A stretch of DNA of 64,000 bases, taken from the NCBI GenBank assembly GCA_030685235.1, contig MU839236.1, forward strand, positions 34,304 to 98,303. Direction: 5' to 3'. This document shows, piece by piece, positions 1 to 11,185 of this stretch. The position numbers and the translations under genes were made by a program. Below the pieces are notes generated by a model, which was given only the letters and a program-made list of their open reading frames with translations, searched no databases and was not told the origin of the DNA. Source of the DNA: Copromyces sp. CBS 386.78 (lineage: Eukaryota; Ascomycota; Sordariomycetes; Sordariales; Sordariaceae). Each line of letters begins with the position of its first letter. The stretch's first letter is position 1.

Positions 1-122
1 TCTACGCTTCTCCACGCAGACCACGTGCATCAAGAAAACACCAAAAAAGCCATCACGACACTCACTTATTCCTCGCCAACCAAAACCACAACCCAAACAA
101 CAATACCCACAGAACCTCAACA

Positions 123-839
123 ATGGGCGGCGGCTCCTTAAAATTCCGTAAATTTATCGGACTTAAACCCAAATCCTCCTCCGCCAACCTCCAACCTCAA
201 CCCATCACCCCCGACAACTTTGACGGCAACGACCTCAACGCCAACGGCATTTACTCGTCCAACAACGGAGGCTACCACTCGTACACTTTGAACTATCAAC
301 CGCCCGGCTTGAGTTCCATTTCCGAATTGCCAGCAACCGACTACGGAAACGGCTATACCCATCATGCACCTCCGCAGCAGCAGCACCACCAGCACAGGGT
401 GTCTCTCCCTGTACAAGCCAGACCCGGTCCCAATGGAAACATGAATCCACAATACCCTCATGATCCGAACGGATACTACCAGCATCATGACCGCAGCAGC
501 GGTAACGGTAACCTGTCTCCTCAAGACGCTGTGCACCCCAATCGCGACCGTCGCAGCGCCAGCCTCGGTTCGCGACTAAGTCTGGGTAACTTTCATACAA
601 GCAGCAACAGCAGTCTCGGCAGAAGCAGCGTGACAACCATGTCCACCATGTCCTCGGCTGCTACTTCCCCCGGTCCTGGTCCTGGTCCGGCGGCATCTCC
701 TCACCACGTTCAAGTTGCTCAGCAGCAGCAGCAGCAGCAGCAGCAGCATCCGCTCTCTCTATCACCGGGGTATCAACCAAGGCCCAACTCGCCTCGCTAT
801 CCCGGCCAGCCCGTTCATCAGGAACCCGTCGTCCAAGCT

Positions 840-875
<36 letters not shown>

Positions 876-1625
876 GAACAGGCCGTCAAACACCGCAACC
901 CCCTCTCTTCAGCAAGACACCTGCACCGAGCCACAAGTCAACAATATCCCCCACAGACTCCATGTCAAAAACCCGCCGTGCAACCGCAACCGCCTTACCC
1001 CGTTTCCGACCGCGGTTCTCCTCCTCTTCCTCCTCCTCCTCCACAAACTCGCCCATCTCAATCTCATCTACAATCCTTCGCGACCCGCACCACCCAGTCC
1101 CTCCTCCATCCACAATCACATGCAGGCCGCACAGCCCACCCCCACTCCCATTCCCATTCCCAGTCCCAGCCCCATTCCCAGTCCCAGTCCCAACAACAAC
1201 AACAACCCCAACCCCAACCCCAAACCCCCTCAGCAGCCGACATCCGCCGCACCACCAAGCTTCTACGCAGAATGTTCGAGCTCCGGCTGGAACAATGGGC
1301 TCTTTCGCACTCGCACGAGTCGGACCAGCACGTGGTTCACGAGAAGCGGGGACAGGTCGACGCGGTTTTGCATGATATTCTGGCGAATGTGCGGAGTTGG
1401 GGGACGGGGACAGGCACAGGCGGGAGAGAGAACTGGACGGAGGAGGAGTGGGATGATGTTTGTCTTGTTAGGGATTTGTTGGGGGGGATGCAGGTTGGTG
1501 GTGGTGGTGGTGGTGGTGGTGGTTTTGGGGGGGCGATGGGATACAATGGGGGGGGATATGGAGGGGGGATGGTGGAGGCTGTTGGGGGTGGTCACGCGTA
1601 TGGGATAGGGAGGGGGAGGTGGTGA
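123..1625 (+). CDS. Q-rich low-complexity protein, unknown function
   Basis: A single uninterrupted frame of 500 codons that opens with a short basic N terminus (MGGGSLKFRKF) and is then dominated by Q, H, P and S. Two pure CAG tracts (about 720-746 and 840-872) code polyglutamine, and a GGT/GGG tract codes a poly-glycine run near the end. The only ordered-looking part is about residues 375-460, beginning near the motif DIRRTTKLLRRMF and including NWTEEEWDDVCLVRDLL, which reads as two or three amphipathic helices. I do not recognise the family. Such proteins in Sordariales are usually lineage-restricted. The continuous long frame, the ATG preceded by an A-rich leader and the conserved-looking helical segment support a real gene; the function is unknown. 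It converges on the tetraspanin gene downstream. Confidence 0.75.
720..872 (+). repeat. two CAG trinucleotide tracts (polyQ)
   Basis: Nine CAG units at about 720-746 and eleven at about 840-872 lie in frame in the Q-rich gene. Pure tracts of this kind are expected to vary in length between strains. Confidence 0.9.
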
Positions 1626-2173
1626 GGATGTGAAGGAAGTGAATAGAATGGGGGAGATACTGTAGGGTGTTGGGTAAGGAGGTGAGGAGGTGAAAGGCTG
1701 GGGAAGTGAGGAAGTGAGGAGGTGAAAGGCTGGGGAAAGGCTGGGGAAAGGACGGGAACTGTACGTGGGAGAACATGACTGGGATACTTGTTAGCAAAAC
1801 AACCCCAAGTGAACAAGGTATAGGCGTTCAGGAGGCAGATGGTCACATACCCTTTTCGTTTCGTCGGTCCAAGCAAATGATAATGAAATCAAAGTGAAGG
1901 GCGTTCAGGAAACATGCAGTCCATGCACATACATCTAGGCAGGTCACAAAGTGTATACCACCTAATGTTGGTCATCCAAGCGAGAACCGAGAACTCGTAC
2001 ACAGTAGACACTAACGCCAGTTGCTAGAGATAATGTCCGATTATCTGGCTCATATAAAAGAATTACAGAGAAGCCCGATGCTGTATGAACGCCTTGTGCA
2101 ATCTATTAACACACTTGAGATATCCAGTACCCAGCATTTACTTGTCGTCTTCAGTTTCATCCTGCTGTTCTTC
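1626..2173. other. convergent intergenic region
   Basis: Lies between the 3' ends of the Q-rich gene and the tetraspanin gene. It holds a short imperfect tandem array of GAGGTGAAAGGCTGGGGAA-type units (about 1675-1750). No gene seen. Confidence 0.6.
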
Positions 2174-3496
2174 TCAGTTCCCATCAGCCCACGGATCAGC
2201 AACATCATGATGAATCCTACTCGGCTGCACCCTCGAATTAGCAGCACTGCCATACCCCCCCCTTCCTGCCCTTCTCACACCGGCACCGGCACTGGCATCC
2301 GGTCTATCCTCCTCATCGCTCGCTCCCCTCTCCACATCTCTTTCCTCTTCGTCTTCGTCATCATCAACCTCTTCAATACCAACATGGCCCTCACCAAGCA
2401 ACGGCCTCCGTTGAGATCCCCCATAAGCTTGAGTGTCATCTTCACCCCCATGTGGCACCCCAAAGCTCTGAAGGAGTTTATTCCACCAGCCGTTGTTTCC
2501 ATTTCCATTTCCATTCCCTCCACGACGTCCACCGTTGTCCTCACCATCAACCACTACCCTACCATTCTCCCCTCCTCCCCTCGCTTCCATATCCCTCGCC
2601 CTCGCCATACCTCTACTAGCCTGGAAATACCGCCCAACCCCCCACCCCAAAACTTGCACCACCAACACCCCGACCACCACGCCCAACTCCCCGCCCATGA
2701 CACTTTTCAACTCCCCCTCCCATTTCCCTGCACACCCTTCCTTGCGATCAGGCCACATCTGTGAGCATTGTTCCGGCCCCTTCCCCGGATCCCCCGGCTG
2801 TCCAGAGGGAAAAGGCCAGCTCATATGCTTCGGGCTTCTAAACCCGCAACATGTCAGGGTATCCTGGATCTTGCGGATTGTATCGGCGTCGTGCGACCTG
2901 AAAAAGTGAGACCAGGTTTGTTCGAGGGCGCAGAGTTCGATGGATGATGATGATCCGTCTGGAGTGATGGAAAAAGGGGAAGAGGTTAAAGAGCTGGTGG
3001 CCAAGGTGAGGAGGACTACCGAGAGGACGAGTTGGGTTGTTTGCAGGGCGCTGCTCAGACTGGGTAGGAGGGATCTGAGGGTTGGTCTGTTGGCAGAGGC
3101 GGATTGCGGGCGACGGGCGCGAAGTGGTGGACGGTTGGGGTGGGTTACTTGGAGTTGTTGATTTGGGTTTGAGGGGTTGGGGGTTATGGTTGAGGAGGAG
3201 TGTGAGATTAAAAGCTTTGGTCGGGATTGTTCCCGGGAAAGACTGGGGTTGGTTGAGACGCGGTAGAGGTAGGCGGTGTTGAATGCCGAGAGGAGGGGGA
3301 GGAGGATGGTCAGGAGTGTGAGACCGGGGGAAATGGGGAGTGAGAGGGATTGAGCGTGGATGTGTTCGTATATGGCGAAGGCGAGGAGGATGAGGATGAT
3401 CTGTGAGGGGGGTTAGTCAGCCTGCGCAGAAAGGCCAAGGGCAGGAAGTCTGGAATGGTTGCATACCAAGGTGTAGATCAAGCCTAGGGTAATCAT
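2174..3496 (-). CDS. tetraspanin, fungal Tsp3-type
   Basis: Spliced model: exon 1 3496-3467 and exon 2 3400-2174, giving 418 aa. The 66-nt intron starts GTATGC and ends CACAG, with a GCTGACTAAC branch site. Four hydrophobic segments are visible (about residues 3-20, 30-52, 120-147 and 247-269). The large loop between segments 3 and 4 carries the tetraspanin CCG signature (C194, C195) and further cysteines (EQC, GCAG). The acidic, glycine-rich cytosolic tail ends in DPWADGN. Tetraspanins organise membrane protein complexes; filamentous ascomycetes have a Pls1 type, needed for appressorium function in some species, and the longer-tailed Tsp3 type, which this resembles. Exon 1 codes only ten residues, so the start depends on the splice. 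The four-segment topology that results is the main support. Confidence 0.82.
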
Positions 3497-4103
3497 GGTT
3501 GCGGTTTTGTGGTCCAAGTTGATGTTGGAGCGTAAGACTGGGGGTGATGAGATGAAGTTGAAAGAAGAGAGTGGCAGATGCAATGTGGTGTTGACAAGCA
3601 CGGCCCAACGCCCTGTTTTATAATGTACGAGAAGGTCCAATTGTGTGACGTCTACGTCTACGCGCGCGGGCTGTCGCAGGCGGCCATGCACGAGGCCTAC
3701 AGGACCCCTCACTGGCTGTTTGTTCTAATGCCAATGAACAACCAGATGTGCAGAAATTGGGACGGAAATCAACGATTGACTTGTCAGGTAAAAGCTGTTG
3801 ATGTGACTTGCCTGATGTGTCTTTGATAGTTGGTGAACTCAACGCTCTGATCATCGAGGTTTTATCCGCCTAGAAAATGCAATCCCTCAGCTCCTTGCCA
3901 TAAACACAATGCAGATAATAATACTATACACACCATTCCCTTGAAAGGCATCAACACCCCAATAACATCAACCTTGATCCTTGAGGATGCCCTTCCCATA
4001 ACCTAAGTTTGTACAACACGCTCGCTGTCGCTCAAACTAACCTCATTTTCTCACATGTATCCGTGTTCCGCAAGGACAACATTCCAACCCCACCATGGCC
4101 TCC
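3497..4103. other. intergenic region, tetraspanin upstream / frataxin downstream
   Basis: Open frames of 60-100 codons occur here but none has recognisable protein character. It should hold the tetraspanin promoter and the 3' UTR of frataxin. Confidence 0.6.
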
Positions 4104-4790
4104 CTAAGCCTCCTCTTCACCGTAATTGCCGACCGGCATGCTAAGATCGATCTGTAGCTCATCACGGAAGAGTTGGTTGATGGTCGACTTGTCGCGCAGA
4201 TACACCCACTCGCCCTTGGCCGTGCCCTCCTTTTCATTCTGGCCGTCACCCAACGCCACATAGTCGTAGCGCTTGGGACCGGATTTGGGCGACGAAAGCC
4301 AGATCTGCTTGTTGGGCGGTTGCTTGTTGATGACGTAGGTGCCGATGCCGTCGTCGAAAGATACCGTGAGCACGCCGGCCTGTTGTTGTTGCAGAGGGTC
4401 AGACTCTCTAATGGCTCTGACATGTATGCGAATGAGAGCATGACATACCGAGTACTCCACGTCAATGTCTTCCCGCTCGTCCTGAAGTTCTTCGAGATGG
4501 GTGACGAGTCTGTCCATGTACAGGTCGGCGAGCTTGTGGTACTGGTCGTCCGTCAACTCGGTGGCGGCGCAGACAGGACTGGGAGCGGCATCTTCCTTGG
4601 GCTGGACGGGCTGCTTGTCGGGAGTGATTATATTGCCACTGGGGCCGGCGGTTGAGTAGAAACGGGGGACTATAGCTCTTGGGAGCACTGAAGCGGCGGC
4701 GAATGGGGTGGAAGTGATGCGGGTTTTGCGGGAGATTTGGAGAGACCGCCAAGATGCGCGGGCAACCTTGGTGACAATTGAACGCGGCAT
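4104..4790 (-). CDS. YFH1: frataxin, mitochondrial iron-sulfur assembly protein
   Basis: Exon 1 4790-4449, exon 2 4379-4104; 205 aa. The N terminus MPRSIVTKVARASW is basic and hydroxylated, typical of a mitochondrial presequence. The mature domain has the acidic first helix (YHKLADLYMDRLVTHLEEL), DVEYS, then GTYVINKQPPNKQIWLSSP and SGPKRYDY, the hallmark frataxin beta-sheet. Frataxin works in the matrix with the Nfs1/Isd11/Isu complex in Fe-S cluster synthesis. The 69-nt intron (GTATGT..CAACAG) is inferred because its in-frame translation would split the DVEYS/AGVLTV strand pair; it has no stop and is a multiple of three. An upstream extension of the frame to 4967 exists, but starting at MPRS gives the expected length (yeast Yfh1 is 174 aa). 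Confidence 0.92.
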   Translation of the reverse strand: MPRSIVTKVARASWRSLQISRKTRITSTPFAAASVLPRAIVPRFYSTAGPSGNIITPDKQPVQPKEDAAPSPVCAATELTDDQYHKLADLYMDRLVTHLEELQDEREDIDVEYSVCHALIRIHVRAIRESDPLQQQQAGVLTVSFDDGIGTYVINKQPPNKQIWLSSPKSGPKRYDYVALGDGQNEKEGTAKGEWVYLRDKSTINQLFRDELQIDLSMPVGNYGEEEA

Positions 4791-5589
4791 GATGATGGTC
4801 TGGGGTAGTGATGTTGTCGAGAGTTCAAATTGTAGAGTTGTGATAATGCGGGGAGAGAGACAGAAAGTTGAAGCTGAATGAAAAAAGCTCAAAGTTTGTC
4901 GCGTGCTAGTTGAATAAAACGAGTGAATCAGGTCACGGGACAGAACACAACCAAGATTAATTAACAAGAGGAACCTTGAAGGAAAGATGGAGTTTCAGTC
5001 TTGAGCTGCAACTTCCTCGGATTGAATGAATTCAATAATACGTTCCCGTCCAAGTACTGTAAATCGAACCATTAAACTCCCTTATCGTCCTGAAGCTCGA
5101 CGCTATCGTGCCATTGATGCCCCACTCCAAACAGAGCTTTCCCCAGCTTTTGAAAGGGAAGCATCGGCAGGCACGCGGTCACGCCTTAGCAGCAGCGGGA
5201 AGTGTGATGATGCATCAAGACATGTACTCTCTAGCAAAATCACGCAGTGATGCAGGTACCCTCCTAATACTTGCTCCCTGCTATTTGCTGCCGTCTGCTA
5301 GGCACATGTCTCTGCGGATTGGGCGGGTACAGCCGCACGTCATCGCACCCCACCACACTTTGATCGCCCGGCCGAAGTTCCAGATTGACATCCACTTTCC
5401 CTCCCGCAGTGCAGCCAAAAGAGCCACTCACTGCCCTGTGACTTGCCGCCGAGTGCAAGTGTCCAACGAGGTTCTCAGTCGTTGTATTCATCCATTCCTC
5501 TTTTCAAGTCGCGGGTCTGTCTTGTAGCGCGTCTTCCATCATCCTCCAATACCATCGTAGTCGCAAACTATCACCACGCCCAACCCACC
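4791..5589. other. divergent promoter region, frataxin / AP-3 sigma
   Basis: About 0.8 kb between two start codons that face away from each other. No gene recognised; both promoters must lie here. Confidence 0.6.
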
Positions 5590-6240
5590 ATGATCAACGC
5601 ATTCCTCGTCTTCAACGGCCAAGGCCAACCACGCCTCACCAAATTCTACACTCAACTTGTACGTCCCTTCCCATCGGTTAGCTACCCTTTCTGATCGCAA
5701 CCACTAACAAACATTAATAAGGACACATCAATCCAACAACGCCTCATCTCGGAAATCTTCACCCTCGTAGCCAACCGCCCCAAAGGCTCGTGCAACTTCC
5801 TCCCCCTCCCGCCCCTCCTCGCCGCCTCCAGCACCTCGACCTCGTCCTCGTCAGAACCACACAACGACGTGCCCTCTCTCGTCACCTACCGCAACTACGC
5901 CACTCTCTACTTTATCATCATCTCGACATCCACCGAGTCGCCGCTGGCATTGATCGACCTGATCCAGGTCTACGTCGAATCGCTCGACAGGTTGTTTGAG
6001 AACGTGTGCGAGCTGGATCTGATCTTCAACTTTGAGACGCTGCATGCCACGCTAGGCGAGATGATAGTGGGAGGCGTCGTGATTGAGACCAACATGGAGA
6101 GGATCGTGCAAGGCGTGAGGGCCCAGGGGACCGTGGCCAAGAGGCCCGTTAATGAGAGTAGGGGAGCCGGCATGGGATTGGGAAGTGGTCTGGGGGCTGG
6201 CTTGGGCATGGGAGGCAATTTTGTTTGGAGTGGGCGATGA
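5590..6240 (+). CDS. APS3: AP-3 adaptor complex sigma subunit
   Basis: Exon 1 5590-5658, exon 2 5722-6240; 195 aa. The N terminus INAFLVFNGQGQPRLTKFY is the longin-type first strand shared by adaptor small subunits. The second exon carries VTYRNYATLYFIII, the ESPLALIDLIQVYVESLDRLFENVCELDLIFNF block and the GEMIVGGVVIETN end of the sigma fold. AP-3 sorts cargo from the Golgi/endosome to the vacuole, and sigma is one of its four subunits. Two features favour sigma-3 over sigma-1/2: the S/T-rich insert before VPSLVTYRNY and the glycine-rich tail after the conserved domain. The 63-nt intron starts GTACGT and ends AATAAG. Confidence 0.92.
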
Positions 6241-6418
6241 GCTCCTACCTACTTAGAGAGGCGGCGTTATGTTTACATTATGCGAGGGAGAAACCATATA
6301 TACCCACACACACCTCCCCAAGGTATTTCAACGCCAAAAACACATTATAAAAAGCAGGATACAATTTCAGCTTGGTCCAGTCAATCCCAAGCTTCAGACT
6401 TCTTGTCCATGTCCAACA

Positions 6419-7033
6419 CTACATCTGCCTTGGACGAGACCCGCCTTGGACGCTAGCCTGCGATTCCTCCGACCGAATCTTCGGAACGGGCCTGTTGGGA
6501 GCTTCATAGTCGAAGCCCAGGGAGTTCCAGAACCACTCTCGGAACTTTTTTTTTTTTTTAATAAGTTAGTTAGTCATATCTAGGCATCATCATCTTCAAA
6601 CATGAACAACAGCGCGGGGCAAACAAACATACCTCATAAAAAGGCTGTCTCTCATCCTTCCAATCCGCAAAGAAAACACAGTAAATGAGGACAACTAGTG
6701 TACAGTATCAGTCAGTCAGTCAACATTAGGTCGGTCATTTTAAGAGTAAAAAAAAAAAAAAGACATACAACTAATAGTCCCCAACTGCGCCAGCTGCACC
6801 ATCTTGTTCCATTTGGGCCGCTGCGCAATGTGGTGGATCTTCCTCTTGTACCGCTTCTCGTATCTGAGCTGCTCCTGCGGGCTCATGGCCTTGAAATCCG
6901 GAGGCCATGTTTTCTTGGCTGGGTACTGACTGAGGAGGGCCGGGCTGATGTGCGGGAGTTTGACAAAGGCTTGGGGCAGTTCGGATTTCGATGATGTCTT
7001 TTGGGCGGCTTGGCGGATTGCTGTGCGGAACAT
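6419..7033 (-). CDS. small single-pass protein, probably mitochondrial
   Basis: Three exons: 7033-6769, 6694-6633 and 6544-6419; 150 aa. Splicing is supported because exon 2 (62 nt) restores a hydrophobic helix, TISFVLIYCVFFADW, directly after the basic block SPQEQLRYEKRYKRK, and exon 3 continues with FREWFWNSLGFDYEAP. The N terminus MFRTAIRQAAQKTSSK looks like a mitochondrial presequence. The layout of presequence, WPPDF motif, basic stretch, one membrane segment and an aromatic end suggests a small inner-membrane protein such as a respiratory-chain accessory or assembly factor. I cannot name the family. The start codon faces the LeuRS gene, so the two may share a promoter region. The intron 2 acceptor is preceded by an unusual 14-A run. 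Confidence 0.75.
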
Positions 7034-7750
7034 TGTCGGAGGTGGATGGGAGGTATAGCTAAGTGAGTTTGTTGCTGTAACTTGTAAGTAAGGTATACGC
7101 GAGTCGGTCGGGGACAGTGACAGGGAAGACTGGTCAACGACGAGCGAGACGGATGGAGCTCATAATGGAGTTCATGATGGAACGGGATCCGAGGCCATTT
7201 CGAGGTGGTCGATAAGATAAGACGTTTTGTTTGTGGCTGGTGTCAGTTGACCAGACGATGCCTCTGTGACTAAGCCACATACTACTACCTGTACTACCAT
7301 AAAACATTAGGTAGACGTCCCGCCAAGCGATAGTCGCGGCAAGGAGAGTGGAGCCAGCTGTCTAGACTAGGCCTGCCGCCGTCGGGCTTGCCGTGCCAAT
7401 CCGCGGTGCCTGACCTGCCTGCACTGACCCCGCGAAATTGCCCGTGCAGAAGCTGAATGTTACAGTGGTTGCAGTCAGTGCCCCTCCAAAGAACTGAATT
7501 GTAAGAGGGGCGTTGCTGTTGTTTCGTCCCAAATTTCGGAATCTGACTCAATTCCACAGGTCAGTCATCCCGTCCAAGCAGCACTCTTTTCTACATCTGG
7601 CTTGTCGCGTGCGGTTGTTGCAAGTCAATGTCCAGTTTCTAACACTTTTGGAGAATCAGAGAATTCGCAGTCCGGGTTGCCGATTTCGGTCTTTTTCTTC
7701 TTCCTTTTCCGGCTTCACCACCAAGACCAGACATCACCACATAAACAAAC
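7034..7750. other. divergent promoter region, small mitochondrial protein / LeuRS
   Basis: No gene recognised. It contains one TGACTCA element (listed separately), and pyrimidine-rich DNA precedes the LeuRS start. Confidence 0.6.
7544..7550 (+). promoter_or_regulatory. possible CPC1/Gcn4-type site upstream of LeuRS
   Basis: TGACTCA lies 201 bp upstream of the LeuRS start. CPC1 (the Neurospora counterpart of yeast Gcn4) binds TGASTCA and activates amino-acid and aminoacyl-tRNA synthetase genes under starvation. The match is to the full consensus, but the same heptamer also occurs at 12243 and 59569, so chance is not excluded. Confidence 0.4.
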
Positions 7751-10700
7751 ATGGCCGACACAACAGCCGTCGCCAAGGGCGTCGCCAACCTCTCCGTCGC
7801 CGCCTCAAAGACCAAGGAGCTCAAGGGCACCGAAAAGAGAGACACCCTCGTCGAGATCGAGAAAAAGTACCAGCAAAAATGGGAGCAGGACGGCGTCTTC
7901 GAGGTCGATGCCCCCTCCACGGCCGAGTTCCCTCTCGACTCCATCACCCCCGATGAGCTGCGCGAAAAGCACCCCAAGTTCTTCGGCACCATCGCCTATC
8001 CCTACATGAACGGCCGCCTCCACGCCGGCCACGCCTTCAGCTTCTCCAAGATCGAGTACCACACCGGCTTCGCCCGCATGCAGGGCAAGCGCGCCCTCTT
8101 CCCCCAGGGCTACCACTGCACCGGTCTGCCCATCAAGGCCTCGGCCGACAAGCTGGTCAAGGAGATTGAAATGTTCGGCCAGGAGTTCGAGCGCTACAAG
8201 GAGGACGAGGTCGTCGACGGTGCTGCTGCTGCTGCCCCTGCCGCTGCTCCCAAGGCCAAGGAGGACGTGTCCAAGTTCAACGCCAAAAAGGGCAAGACGG
8301 TCGCAAAGACGGGTGGCGCCAAGTACCAGTTCCAGATCCTCAAGTCTCTCGGCATTCCCGTCCAGGAGATTCACAAGTTCGCCGACCCCCAGTACTGGCT
8401 CCAGTTCTTCCCTCCCGAGTGCAAGAAGGATCTCACCAACTTTGGTGCCCGCATCGACTGGCGCCGTCAGTTCGTCACCACCGACGCCAACCCCTACTAC
8501 GATGCCTTTGTCCGCTGGCAGATGAACCGTCTCAAGGAGCTCAACAAGATCAAGTTCGGCAAGCGCTACACCATCTACTCCATCAAGGACGGCCAGCCCT
8601 GCATGGACCACGACCGCAGCGAGGGTGAGGGTGTCCTTCCCCAGGAGTACACTGCCCTCAAGCTCAAGGTCAAGGAGTGGGCTCCCAAGGCTGCCGAGGC
8701 TCTCAAGGGCAAGCTCCCCGACGGCGCCAACGTCTACCTCTGCCCCGCCACCCTCCGTCCCGAGACCATGTACGGCCAGGTCTGCTGCTTCGTCGGCCCT
8801 ACCCTCAAGTACGGCGTCTACAAGGCCTCGGAGAACGAGTACTTTGTCATCACCGAGCGCGCCGCCAAGAACATGGCCTACCAGGGCATCTTCGAGAAGG
8901 AGGGCGTCATTGAGAAGGCTGCTGATGTCGTCGGTTCCGATCTCGTCGGCACCCTCGTCAACGCTCCCCTCTCCGTCCACAAGGAGGTTTACGTCCTCCC
9001 CATGGACACCGTCCTTGCCACCAAGGGTACTGGTGTCGTCACCTCCGTTCCCTCGGATTCCCCCGACGACTGCGCCATGATGACTGAGCTCGCCAAGAAG
9101 ACCGAGTTCTACGGCATCCAGAAGGAGTGGGTCGACAAGGAGATCATCTCGGTCATCAAGACCCCCACCTCGGACCTCCTTGCCCCTTACCTCGTCAAGA
9201 AGCTCAAGATCAACTCGCCCAAGGATGCCAAGCAGCTTCTCGAGGCCAAGGAGCTCGCCTACAAGGAGGGCTTCTACCAGGGTGTCATGAACTACGGTGA
9301 CTTCAAGGGCGAAAAGGTCGAGACCGCCAAGCCCAAGGTCCGCCAGCAGCTCATCGACGCCGGTGACGCTTTCGCCTACTCGGAGCCCGAGAACAAGGTC
9401 GTCTCCCGTTCCGGGGATGAGTGCTCCGTTGCCCTTATGGACCAGTGGTACATCGACTACGGTGAGGACTCGTGGCGCACCGTCCTCTACGACTACGTTG
9501 AGAACAAGGACGGCAAGGGCCTCAACACGTACTACGCCGACACCCAGCACGCGTTCAAGGGCGTCATCGGCTGGCTCAAGCAGTGGGCTTGCGCCCGTAC
9601 CTACGGTCTCGGCTCCAAGCTTCCTTGGGACCACAACTTCCTTGTCGAGTCCCTTTCTGACTCGACCATCTACATGGCCTACTACACCATCGCTCACTGG
9701 CTGCACAAGGACCTGTTCGGTCGTGAGAAGGGCAAGGGCAACATTGGCGCTGAGCAGATGATCGACGAGGTCTGGGATTACGTCTTCTGCCGCACCGACC
9801 TGTCCGACGACTTGGTCGCCAAGTCCGGCATCCCCAAGGAGACTCTCGACTCGATGCGCCGCGAGTTCCAGTACTTCTATCCCCTCGACATCCGTGTTTC
9901 CGGCAAGGATCTCATCCCCAACCACTTGACCTTCTGGCTGTACAACCACATCGCCCTCTTCCCCCGCGAGTACTGGCCCAAGTCTGTCCGTGCCAACGGC
10001 CACTTGCAGCTCAACGGCGAGAAGATGTCCAAGTCTACCGGCAACTTCATGACCCTCGACGACGTGGTCAAGAAGTATGGTGCCGACGCCGCCCGTGTTG
10101 CTCTTGCCGATGCCGGTGATGGCATCTCCGACTCCAACTTTGTCGAAGACGTTGCAGACAACACCATTCTCAGGTTCTACACCAACAAGGAGTGGATCGA
10201 GGAGACTCTCAAGGACGAGTCTCTCCGCACTGGCGAGCTCAACAGCTTCCAGGATGCCCTGTTTGACAACGAGATGAACGCCCTTGTCAGCGAGGCCCGC
10301 AAGCACTACGAGGAGACCTCGTACAAGCTTGCCCTCAAGGCCGCTCACTACGATTTCTTGAATGCTCGTGATATGTACCGTGAGGCTTGCGCTGCTGCCG
10401 GCATTCCTCTTCACAAGGACTTGGTCACCAAGTACATCCGTCTTCAGGTGAGTAGTCTTCAGGTGACTGTTAGTTATTGATTTCCTCATACTGACTTCTA
10501 TCTGCAGGCCCTCGTCATCACCCCCATCGCCCCTCACTGGGCCGACTACGTCTGGCAAGAATGCCTCGGCGAGCCCAAGTCCATCCAGTTCGCCCTCTGG
10601 CCCGAGGTCCCCGCCGCCAACCCGGCCCTCACCGCCGCCCGCGACTACGTCCGCACCACTTCTTCGGCTATCAACTCGGCCGAGGCCGCCCAGCTCAAGA

Positions 10701-11185
10701 AGATGGCCAAGGGTCGCCAGTCCGACTTCGACCCCAAGAAGCCCAAGAAGCTCACCATTTTTGCGACTGAGAACTTCCCCACCTGGCAGGCCAAGTATAT
10801 CGACTTGTTGTCTGAGGTCTGGGACGCCGCCACGGGCGCCCAGAAGATGGACGATAAGGAGCTCAACGGCCGCATCGCCAAGATGGGCGAGATGAAGAAG
10901 GCCATGCCCTTTGTCCAGGAGCTCAAGAAGAGGCTGAAGAGCGGCGAGCCCGCTGAGCAGATCCTGAGCCGCAAGCTGTCGTTTGATGAGAAGGCGACCT
11001 TGTTGGCTATGATCCCTGGTTTGAAGAGGACTGCTGGTCTGGAGAGCGTGCAGGTTGTTCTTGTCGAGGAGGGTAGCAAGACTGGAAAGGATTTGACGAA
11101 CGGTGGTGAGGAGATTGAGGTTACTGCTCCGATGGCTGAGGCGGCGTTGCCTGGCCAGCCTAGCTTTTTCTTTACCAATGTTTAA
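7751..11185 (+). CDS. leu-6: leucyl-tRNA synthetase, cytosolic
   Basis: Exon 1 7751-10447 and exon 2 10508-11185 code 1124 aa, close to yeast Cdc60 (1090 aa). It is a class I synthetase that charges tRNA-Leu. Visible landmarks are the HIGH-like motif HAGH at residues 91-94 after YPYMNGRL, a large editing (CP1) insertion, and KMSKS at 758-762 within GEKMSKSTGN. The eukaryotic/archaeal-type C-terminal extension follows in exon 2. There is no mitochondrial presequence, which fits the cytosolic enzyme (leu-6 in Neurospora, as distinct from mitochondrial leu-5). The codons are strongly C-ending, typical of a highly expressed gene, and this produces a 917-codon antisense shadow frame. The 60-nt intron near the 3' end has a duplicated donor. 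Confidence 0.96.

Noticed and set aside
7805..10558. 917-codon open frame antisense to LeuRS
   Set aside because: It is the mirror of the C-ending codon bias of LeuRS. The product is a V/L/G/E-rich string with no domain, while the sense strand encodes a complete synthetase.
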